Assembly: GCA_900766815.1 (NCBI GenBank)
Contig: CAAFWV010000048.1
Coordinates: forward strand, 1 to 26,897
Source: Lachnospiraceae bacterium
GTDB taxonomy: Bacteria > Bacillota > Clostridia > Lachnospirales > Lachnospiraceae
Reading direction: 5' to 3'
DNA length: 26,897 nt
The position numbers and the translations under genes were made by a program. This document shows, piece by piece, positions 1-6,132 of the stretch (the first letter of the stretch is position 1; every line of letters begins with the position of its first letter). The notes under the pieces were generated by a model, which was not told where the DNA came from, made no database searches, and was given only the letters and a program-made list of their open reading frames with translations.

Positions 1-1239
1 AGCTTCTATTATATCCACATGGCTTGAGTCGATACTGAGCGGAAGCGTTGTAATACCTTCCAGTTCTTCAAGTACACGCAGCATCATGGATTTCTCATCC
101 ACACCACTCATTCCGACATTAACATCCAATACCTTGGCTCCGTTCTCCTCCTGCTGTTCAGCAAAAAGGGCAATCCTTTCAGTATTACCCTCCCTAAGCT
201 CAGCCTGGAGAGTCTTTTTTCCCGTAGGATTTATTCTTTCACCCACAATAAAGAATGCATCATCCAGCGAAAACTTATGAGTCCGTCTTTCGCTTGTAAG
301 GTAGTGTATATGCTCACCATCGCATAAAGGACGCACACCTGCGGAATAACCCTTATTAACAGTAGATCTGATATAATCCGGGTCTGTACCACAGCAACCA
401 CCGATTACGGTAGCACCTGCATCGATCAGAAGTTTGATTTCCTCAGCGAAGTTCTCCGGAGTATTATTATATACAGTCTCACCGTTCTCATCCAATGATG
501 GAATTCCTGCATTTGGCTTGGATATGATCGCTACATCGCAAGCCTTCGCCATGTCAGTGATAATATCCACCATGTCCTTAGGACCGGTAGAACAGTTAGC
601 ACCCAGCGCATCCACTCCCAGAGAACTGAGCACAACTGCAGCTGTTGTAGCATCAGTGCCGTACAACGTTCTGTCTCCGTCGAAGGACAGTGTCGTCATA
701 ATGGCAGTCTCATTAGCCACCTCCTTAGCCGCAATAACGGCTGCTCTTGTCTCCTGCAGACTCATCATGGTCTCAACCACTATGAGGTCACTACCGGCTT
801 CAACACAGACTTTAATCTGTTCCTTGTAGATATCAATAAGGTCCTCGAAGTCAAGCTGGCCCATAGGCTTAAGCTGAAGCCCCGTCATACTGATATCTGC
901 AGCCACCAGAATCTTTTTGTTTAATTTTTCTCCATACTCAGCTGCCACATCAAGCGACATTTTAATCAGTGTCGAATTGATATATTCAAGCTTATCTCTT
1001 AATCCGTATTCTTCGAGTTTAATCCTGTTAGCCGTGAAGGTCGGAGCATATAAAATATCGCTTCCGGCCATGGCGTATTCAGCCATAAGACCTCTTATTA
1101 CATCAATATTTTCACACATCCAATTTTCGGGGCAAACACCCTGTGGAAGTCCGCGTTTCATCAGGTTACTGCCACAGCCACCGTCCAAATATGTTATTTC
1201 CTTACCGGCTAAGAATTCTCTAAATTCCTTATGTGTCAT
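1..1239 (-). CDS. metH: Methionine synthase MetH-type, N-terminal part (3' end outside window)
   Basis: Transfers a methyl group to homocysteine via cobalamin to make methionine, in the cytosol. I translated it by hand; the frame is open from the ATG at 1239 to base 1, so 413 codons are visible and the C-terminus is missing. The first ~290 residues form a homocysteine S-methyltransferase domain: near the N-terminus is YLDGGCGSNLMKRG, then a Cys in GANCSTGP, and the Zn-ligand pair in VIGGCCGTDP. A pterin-binding (methyltetrahydrofolate) domain follows, opening with VGERINPTGKK and continuing with DVNVG and SIDSSHVD. This order is that of MetH; the B12-binding domains should lie beyond the edge. 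The ATG overlaps the stop of the upstream flhX-like gene as ATGA, suggesting translational coupling. A two-domain enzyme lacking B12 domains cannot be excluded because the gene is cut. Confidence 0.9.
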   Translation of the reverse strand, partial: MTHKEFREFLAGKEITYLDGGCGSNLMKRGLPQGVCPENWMCENIDVIRGLMAEYAMAGSDILYAPTFTANRIKLEEYGLRDKLEYINSTLIKMSLDVAAEYGEKLNKKILVAADISMTGLQLKPMGQLDFEDLIDIYKEQIKVCVEAGSDLIVVETMMSLQETRAAVIAAKEVANETAIMTTLSFDGDRTLYGTDATTAAVVLSSLGVDALGANCSTGPKDMVDIITDMAKACDVAIISKPNAGIPSLDENGETVYNNTPENFAEEIKLLIDAGATVIGGCCGTDPDYIRSTVNKGYSAGVRPLCDGEHIHYLTSERRTHKFSLDDAFFIVGERINPTGKKTLQAELREGNTERIALFAEQQEENGAKVLDVNVGMSGVDEKSMMLRVLEELEGITTLPLSIDSSHVDIIEA

Positions 1240-1520
1240 CTAAGTTTCTTCTCCATTGCATCAACGAATACAAGTACTTCAGCCACAGCCTCATAGAGCT
1301 CGGGCGGAATCATATCTCCAATCTCGAGCTTCGACAGCGTTCCCGCCAGCTTACTGTCCTTATGAACAGGCACGTCTGATTTCTTAGCCTCCTCAATAAT
1401 CTTCTCAGCCACCAGTCCCTTACCGGTCGCCAGAACCTTAGGAGCCTCATCTATGTTCGGATCGTACTCAAGCGCTATGGCAGTCTTGTCTTTAATTTTG
1501 TCCTTACTTACATCACTCAT
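1236..1520 (-). CDS. FlhB C-terminal-domain homologue (FlhX/YlqH type), 94 aa
   Basis: Small cytoplasmic protein that matches only the C-terminal part of FlhB/EscU/YscU, the substrate-specificity switch of flagellar and type III export. The line TAIALEYDPNIDEAPKVLA, then GKGLVAEKIIEEAKKSDVPV and IPPELYEAVAEVLVFV, follows the FlhB_C pattern after its autocleavage site. The NPTH cleavage motif itself and the membrane part are absent, as in the stand-alone FlhX/YlqH proteins. A longer reading starting with TTG at 1538 is possible, but the ATG at 1520 gives the natural N-terminus MSDVSKDK. It overlaps the lipoprotein gene by 8 bases and metH by 4, so all three are probably translationally coupled. 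In other bacteria such proteins can partly replace the FlhB C-domain. No flagellar gene is visible here, so its role in this organism is unknown. Confidence 0.85.
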   Translation of the reverse strand: MSDVSKDKIKDKTAIALEYDPNIDEAPKVLATGKGLVAEKIIEEAKKSDVPVHKDSKLAGTLSKLEIGDMIPPELYEAVAEVLVFVDAMEKKLR

Positions 1521-2019
1521 CAGCAGTAACCGGATCAAAATCCGTTGATTCTTCTTCTATTACTTCAATATTATCTCCTTCAGGAATCTCGCCCTGAAGA
1601 ATCGTAGATATATATTCTATTCTAAGAAAGGCTCTGTCATAATTCTCTTTCGCAACCTCGAAGGTAGCATAATCAGCCTCATTGTTTTCATAATATTCGT
1701 GGAAGCCGCTGACTGCCTCCTGCATATAGGAATAAGCCTCGTCAGCCAGTGTTTCATTGCTTGCGAACGCATCGGGAACCTCAACCTCCGACAGCACCCT
1801 GAACTGTTCCTCAAGAGAATCCAACTCCTGCAAAAGTGCTCCGGACTGACTTGCATCTCCTCCGTCAAGATTGTTCATATTCCCTGCGATTGTACTTACC
1901 TCTTCATTAAAGGTATTAACCGCCTCATAATATTCATCAAGTTCATCAGTCTTACCGCATCCAACCAGCGCAACTGCAGTAAATATACTAATAACCAAAC
2001 AAAAAATTCTCTTTTTCAT
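1513..2019 (-). CDS. Small secreted lipoprotein of unknown function, 168 aa
   Basis: The N-terminus MKKRIFCLVISIFTAVALVG followed by Cys21 is a typical lipoprotein signal peptide with lipobox L-V-G-C. The mature protein should be lipid-anchored on the outer face of the membrane. The rest is acidic and predicted helical (for example ELDEYYEAVNTFNEEVST and LQELDSLEEQFRVLSEV), possibly a helical bundle or coiled coil, ending in a Glu/Asp-rich tail. I recognise no catalytic motif and no named family. A GGGG-type ribosome binding site precedes the ATG by about 6 bases. It heads a three-gene unit with the FlhB-like protein and metH, overlapping the former by 8 bases. The grouping gives no clear functional hint. 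Confidence 0.8.
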   Translation of the reverse strand: MKKRIFCLVISIFTAVALVGCGKTDELDEYYEAVNTFNEEVSTIAGNMNNLDGGDASQSGALLQELDSLEEQFRVLSEVEVPDAFASNETLADEAYSYMQEAVSGFHEYYENNEADYATFEVAKENYDRAFLRIEYISTILQGEIPEGDNIEVIEEESTDFDPVTADE

Positions 2020-2036
2020 ATTATCCCCATACTAAC

Positions 2037-2070
2037 ATACAACCCGGGATATAACTATCCCGGGCTATAT
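2037..2070 (-). terminator. Long hairpin between GGGtGRT gene and lipoprotein gene
   Basis: Arms ATATAGCCCGGGAT and ATCCCGGGTTGTAT (minus strand) pair over 14 bases with two G-U pairs around a 6-base loop. After a 2-base bulge, ACTA and TAGT could extend it. No run of T follows; the next bases lead into the lipoprotein ribosome binding site. It could be a weak terminator for the gene pair upstream, an mRNA stability element, or a leader structure. Confidence 0.45.
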
Positions 2071-2129
2071 TAGTATTTATTGTAGTACTTTATCTCAAAA
2101 CTTAAATCTATATAATCAAGACTTCAAGA

Positions 2130-3149
2130 TTAGAACTTACCTGCCTTAGCTGCTTCTTCGATAGATACAGCTGTTGATACAGTCATACCAACCATAGGGT
2201 TGTTACCTGCACCGATAAGACCCATCATCTCTACGTGAGCAGGAACTGAAGAAGAACCTGCGAACTGAGCATCTGAGTGCATACGTCCCATTGTATCTGT
2301 CATACCGTATGAAGCAGGACCTGCAGCCATGTTATCAGGATGAAGTGTACGTCCTGTACCACCGCCTGAAGCTACTGAGAAGTACTTCTTACCTGCCTCA
2401 AGTCTCTCCTTCTTGTATGTACCTGCAACAGGATGCTGGAATCTGGTAGGATTTGTAGAGTTACCTGTGATAGATACATCTACGTTCTCCTTCCACATGA
2501 TAGCTACACCTTCGCATACATCGTTAGCTCCGTAGCAGTTAACCTTAGCACGAGGTGAATCAGCGTCCTTAGAGTAGCACTTACGTGATACTTCCTTTAC
2601 AGTATTTGTATAAGGATCATACTCTGTCTCAACGAAAGTGAAGCCGTTGATACGTGAGATAACCTGAGCAGCATCCTTGCCAAGTCCGTTAAGAATAACT
2701 CTAAGAGGAGTCTTACGAACCTTATTAGCCTTCTCAGCGATACCGATAGCACCCTCAGCTGCAGCGAATGACTCGTGACCTGCGAGGAAAGCGAAGCACT
2801 CTGTCTCCTCTTCAAGAAGCATCTTGCCGAGGTTACCATGTCCTAAACCAACCTTACGTGTATCAGCAACCGAACCGGGGATACAGAAAGCCTGAAGTCC
2901 CTCTCCGATAGCAGCTGCAGCATCAGCAGCCTTGCGGCAACCCTTCTTGATTGCGATTGCAGCACCTACTGTATAAGCCCACTTAGCATTCTCGAAGCAG
3001 ATAGGCTGGATACCTTCGATGAGGTGATATACATCAAGTCCGGCCGCTTCTGTAATTTCCTTACACTCTTCAATAGATGAGATACCATACTCCTTGAGCA
3101 CTGCAAGGATCTGAGGCTCTCTTCTTTCATATGATTCAAATAAAGCCAT
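2130..3149 (-). CDS. GGGtGRT family protein (Pfam GGGtGRT), 339 aa
   Basis: Cytosolic protein of unknown biochemical role, named after the conserved motif GGGTGRT, here at residues 262-268. The motif is followed by LHPDNMAAGPASYGMTDTMG and, near the C-terminus, by HVEMMGLIGAGNNPMVGMTV; this whole C-terminal third is the family hallmark. Eight cysteines are present (29, 51, 71, 89, 118, 191, 205, 212) but no compact Fe-S motif. No signal peptide or membrane segment is seen. The ATG at 3149 has a GGAGG box just upstream. It lies 17 bases after the NifU-like scaffold gene, an arrangement I recall as common for this family, which suggests the two work together, perhaps in handling an Fe-S cluster. 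That function is inference; the family assignment is firm. Confidence 0.9.
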   Translation of the reverse strand: MALFESYERREPQILAVLKEYGISSIEECKEITEAAGLDVYHLIEGIQPICFENAKWAYTVGAAIAIKKGCRKAADAAAAIGEGLQAFCIPGSVADTRKVGLGHGNLGKMLLEEETECFAFLAGHESFAAAEGAIGIAEKANKVRKTPLRVILNGLGKDAAQVISRINGFTFVETEYDPYTNTVKEVSRKCYSKDADSPRAKVNCYGANDVCEGVAIMWKENVDVSITGNSTNPTRFQHPVAGTYKKERLEAGKKYFSVASGGGTGRTLHPDNMAAGPASYGMTDTMGRMHSDAQFAGSSSVPAHVEMMGLIGAGNNPMVGMTVSTAVSIEEAAKAGKF

Positions 3150-3166
3150 TTCTCTAATCCTCCTTA

Positions 3167-3859
3167 TTATTCTTTTCTGGGGTCAATTACGCGAACAGCA
3201 TCCTGAACACGACCATACTGACCTGAAGCCTTCTCAAGGGCTGTGTTAGCGTCATCTCCGGCCTTGATGAAGTCCATCATCTTACCAAAGTTAACGTACT
3301 TGTAACCAATAATCTCATCATCCTCATCAAGAGCTACGCCTGTGATGTAACCATCTGTAAGCTCAAGATATCTGGGTCCCTTAGCCAAAGTACCGTAGGT
3401 TGTACCAACCATTGAACGGGTACCCTTACCAAGATCCTCAAGACCTGCACCGATCTGAAGACCATCCTCAGAGAATGCAGACTGTGAACGACCATATACG
3501 ATCTGAAGGAAGAGCTCTCTCATAGCTGTATTAATAGCATCACATACAAGGTCTGTATTAAGAGCTTCCATAACTGTAAGTCCCGGGAGAATCTCAGCTG
3601 CCATAGCTGCTGAATGAGTCATACCAGAGCATCCAATAGTCTCAACAAGAGCCTCCTGAATAATACCATCCTTAACATTTAAAGACAGCTTGCAGGCACC
3701 CTGCTGAGGAGCACACCAACCAATACCATGTGTATAGCCAGAGATATCCTTAACTTCTTTAGCCTTAACCCACTTAGCTTCTTCTGGGATTGGAGCACAA
3801 CCGTGGTGAACACCCTGTGCTACCTTACACATTTCTTCAACTTCTTTTGAATAAATCAT
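3167..3859 (-). CDS. NifU-like iron-sulfur cluster assembly scaffold family protein, 230 aa
   Basis: Resembles the IscU/NifU N-terminal scaffold domain, which builds [Fe-S] clusters on conserved cysteines. Visible cysteines: C11 and C21 (EMCKV, HHGCAP), C49 and C56 (GWCAPQQGAC), C77 (ETIGCSGMTHSAAMAAEI, the segment most like NifU/IscU), and C106 (LVCDAIN). At 230 aa it is longer than a plain IscU (~130 aa), and the GWCAPQQGAC stretch and C-terminal ~100 residues are particular to this subfamily. The ATG at 3859 is preceded by AAGGAGA. It is first in a two-gene unit with the GGGtGRT gene. A repeated sequence motif lies upstream and may control it. It is probably not the housekeeping SUF scaffold; its client is unknown. 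Confidence 0.82.
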   Translation of the reverse strand: MIYSKEVEEMCKVAQGVHHGCAPIPEEAKWVKAKEVKDISGYTHGIGWCAPQQGACKLSLNVKDGIIQEALVETIGCSGMTHSAAMAAEILPGLTVMEALNTDLVCDAINTAMRELFLQIVYGRSQSAFSEDGLQIGAGLEDLGKGTRSMVGTTYGTLAKGPRYLELTDGYITGVALDEDDEIIGYKYVNFGKMMDFIKAGDDANTALEKASGQYGRVQDAVRVIDPRKE

Positions 3860-3899
3860 GTAAATTCTCCTTTCAAGTATATAAGAATTAAACCATTGC

Positions 3900-3946
3900 T
3901 ATTTTCTCACAAATATATGAAAAAATAAAGCATATTTTCCCACAAA
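3900..3946 (-). promoter_or_regulatory. 14-bp direct repeat upstream of the NifU-like gene
   Basis: On the minus strand TTTGTGGGAAAATA (3946-3933) and TTTGTGAGAAAATA (3913-3900) match in 13 of 14 bases, 33 bases apart, about three helical turns. They lie in the 104-base spacer, 41-87 bases before the ATG. Placement on one DNA face suggests a regulator binding region. A -10-like TATACT lies at 3876-3881, but I see no convincing -35 at the right distance. Confidence 0.4.
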
Positions 3947-3963
3947 AACTGAACAAAAATATC

Positions 3964-5403
3964 CTACGAATCAATGTCGCCTTCAACATAATCACTGATA
4001 TCCACGGCAAGCATAATTGCCACATTCTTATTCTCGTATACATCCAGCCATGAATATATGCATCTGCACCACTGTCTTGCCGAATAATTATACGAATCAC
4101 ATACCGTCGTAGCATGAGGATCCTCAGGATCAAGTTTCTTAAGCGGACACTTCTCGCACGGACTGTCCTTGCCTGCCAGAGTCTCATAGCACTTACGTCC
4201 GACGCAGAGCTCATTGCTGCAGTTCATCGCCTCGTCGTTGGCATAGATTACACCGTGAGTATTGAGGTCGATAAGATATACACAGGCGCCCAGATTATCA
4301 AAGGCATCAATCTTGGCGATGTTCTCCTTGCCGAAATACTTGGTCCTGCTGTTGAAATAATAAGCCTGAACCGCATGCAGCTGACGTCCTAAGTTCTGCA
4401 TCTCCGCATCCTCAATCGTAATGATTTCATCAGTCATATTCTCGAAGATACAGCCGGCCTTGAATTCATCAGCCTGATATATCGGGAAAAAGAGCAGCTG
4501 ACTGACTCCTTCGTCCTCCAGAGTCATCTTAATCTCTTCGTCGACATCTTCATCCCGGATATTAATCAGTGTAAGCTCACTGTAATTCTCTACAAGTCTT
4601 GCCTGCAAATCCTCAGTCAGTGCCCGTCTTATCTTGCTGTCCTTGCCGAATTCATAGCCCTGGGCGGCATATCTTAACATCTTGGAAGCATATTCGCTAA
4701 GCTCTTCCTCTTCAAACATATATGCCCTCTGGAAGCCGAGATACATACAGCACAACTCCATGATGGAATTCATGGCCGACAGAGAATCCCTGCAGGTCCT
4801 GAACATATTCATGCAGATATCATTGAATTCCTCGGCCATATTGAAATCAAAATATCCGTCATTCTTCATTCTGATTTCATATCTTGGCTTATTGAAGAGA
4901 TAATCATAATACAGAGCCTTGGTTCTGGCGCTGTCATACAGTCTGTAATTATTCTTGCCATTAGCCTGAGCCCTGAGCATTGACTGATAAGCCTTGTTCT
5001 TAAGCTCAGAATATTCCTTGCCATGAATCGGATACAGCGACAATCCGACAGAAACTGTCAGATAGAAGGAATCCTTGACATAGACATTGCTGATGTACTT
5101 GATGAGTTTGCTTGCCAGAAGCTCGATATTGCCCAATTCCTTAATATTTCGGCTGAGAATTATGAACTCATCTCCGCGCAGACGCACAATAATATCAGAA
5201 CCTCTGAACATATCAAGAATAATATCATTGACATGCCTTAAGATATATTCACCGTACTGTCTGCCGTACATCTCGTTGACAATAACATAATTATCAACAC
5301 TGAGAACAATAATTCCGTGAAGAGCATCACTCTTCGTCTCGTTCTCTAAGACATGCTTAATCTTATTCTCTTCCTCATTGTCAAGATAATCATAGTATTT
5401 CAT
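3964..5403 (-). CDS. Degenerate GGDEF protein with GAF-like and Cys-rich PAS domains, 479 aa
   Basis: Cytosolic signalling protein without visible membrane segments. Residues ~28-157 are a GGDEF domain: LSVDNYVIVNEMYGRQYGEY aligns with the usual D-FK-IND-GH region, RLRGDEF (74-80) stands at the catalytic loop, and SVGLSLYPIHG follows. The loop reads RGDEF, not GGDEF, and the usual N-terminal DxLTGLxNR is not recognisable, so cyclic-di-GMP synthesis is doubtful; it may bind nucleotide or be a sensor. Residues ~190-350 look GAF-like. Residues ~365-470 look like a PAS domain carrying C395, C400, C405, C416 and C419 (the last two in SPCEKCPL), with C435, C446 and C448 after it; such clusters can hold metal or an Fe-S centre. 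The start lies 3 bases past the stop of the beta-helix gene, with the binding site over that stop. Confidence 0.8.
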   Translation of the reverse strand: MKYYDYLDNEEENKIKHVLENETKSDALHGIIVLSVDNYVIVNEMYGRQYGEYILRHVNDIILDMFRGSDIIVRLRGDEFIILSRNIKELGNIELLASKLIKYISNVYVKDSFYLTVSVGLSLYPIHGKEYSELKNKAYQSMLRAQANGKNNYRLYDSARTKALYYDYLFNKPRYEIRMKNDGYFDFNMAEEFNDICMNMFRTCRDSLSAMNSIMELCCMYLGFQRAYMFEEEELSEYASKMLRYAAQGYEFGKDSKIRRALTEDLQARLVENYSELTLINIRDEDVDEEIKMTLEDEGVSQLLFFPIYQADEFKAGCIFENMTDEIITIEDAEMQNLGRQLHAVQAYYFNSRTKYFGKENIAKIDAFDNLGACVYLIDLNTHGVIYANDEAMNCSNELCVGRKCYETLAGKDSPCEKCPLKKLDPEDPHATTVCDSYNYSARQWCRCIYSWLDVYENKNVAIMLAVDISDYVEGDIDS

Positions 5404-5406
5404 TGC

Positions 5407-6075
5407 CTACCCCAATTTATTAATGATATTACTACTATCCTTATAGATACTGTTTGCCGGTATGTAACCCCTTACACAACTGGTCGGATAGATATTCGTT
5501 GACCTTCCGACTACAGTTCCCGGATTCAGTACACTATTGCAACCAACCTCAACATTATCACCAAGCATGGCACCGAACTTCTTAAGTCCGGTCTCAATAT
5601 TCTCTCCGTCGGATTTGACCACCACCAGAGTCTTGTCACTCTTGACATTGCTGGTAATCGAGCCCGCTCCCATATGGGCCTTAAATCCGAGAATCGAATC
5701 TCCTACGTAATTGTAATGTGGCACCTGAACCTTGTTAAATAATATAACATTCTTAAGCTCGGTGCTGTTGCCTACCACGCAGCCCTTACCGACAATGGCG
5801 CTGCCCCTTATAAAAGCGCAGTGTCTGACTTCTGCCTCCTCGTCAATGATGCAGGGTCCTGCGATATAGGCTGATGGGAATACCTTGGCACTCTTAGCTA
5901 TCCAGATATTCTCTCCCTTTTTCTCAAACTTATCTTCCGGCAGGGTCTCGCCAAGTTTAATGATAAAGTCCTTAATCTTAGGCAATACCTCCCACGGAAA
6001 CTTAAGTCCTTCAAATATATCGACCGCTATAGTCTCATTAAGATCATAGAGGTCCTCAATTCTCCATTCCGTCAT
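5407..6075 (-). CDS. GlmU-like left-handed beta-helix (hexapeptide) protein, 222 aa
   Basis: Resembles the C-terminal acyltransferase half of sugar-nucleotide enzymes such as GlmU, without the nucleotidyltransferase half. Hexapeptide repeats begin near residue 55 (NIWIAKSAKVFPSAYIAGPC) and continue through IVGKGCVVGNSTELKNVILF. The segment VGDSILGFKAHMGAGSITSN, then KKFGAMLGDNVEVGCNSVLN, is the GlmU-type active region. The N-terminal ~50 residues are helical. It probably trimerises in the cytosol and could be an N-acetyltransferase acting on a sugar phosphate or nucleotide sugar, but the substrate cannot be read from sequence. Often annotated as UDP-N-acetylglucosamine pyrophosphorylase-like, which overstates it as no pyrophosphorylase domain is present. 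An AGGAGG box lies 9 bases before the ATG, and its own promoter appears to lie upstream. Confidence 0.8.
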   Translation of the reverse strand: MTEWRIEDLYDLNETIAVDIFEGLKFPWEVLPKIKDFIIKLGETLPEDKFEKKGENIWIAKSAKVFPSAYIAGPCIIDEEAEVRHCAFIRGSAIVGKGCVVGNSTELKNVILFNKVQVPHYNYVGDSILGFKAHMGAGSITSNVKSDKTLVVVKSDGENIETGLKKFGAMLGDNVEVGCNSVLNPGTVVGRSTNIYPTSCVRGYIPANSIYKDSSNIINKLG

Positions 6076-6104
6076 CTGTTACATCCTCCTACAGAAGTAA
6101 AATA

Positions 6105-6121
6105 ATTATACCATAGTGGTA
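6105..6121 (-). promoter_or_regulatory. Extended -10 promoter with overlapping small palindrome
   Basis: Minus strand TGGTATAAT (6113-6105) is a full extended -10 element 29 bases before the ATG of the beta-helix gene. The -35 is poor (TGTAAA-like at 16 bases). The palindrome TACCA-CTA-TGGTA (6121-6109) overlaps it and could be an operator. It would start a transcript for the beta-helix and GGDEF genes. Confidence 0.5.
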
Positions 6122-6132
6122 GCAATTTTACA

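Noticed and set aside
434..829. Plus-strand open frame of 131 codons
   Set aside because: It is the antisense of metH, whose motifs are clear on the other strand; its translation is low-complexity and it has no ribosome binding site. The other plus-strand frames were rejected for the same reason.
3904..3963. Terminator after the GGDEF gene
   Set aside because: The only stem possible (ATATG/CATAT) is weak and AT-only with a large loop; not enough for a call.
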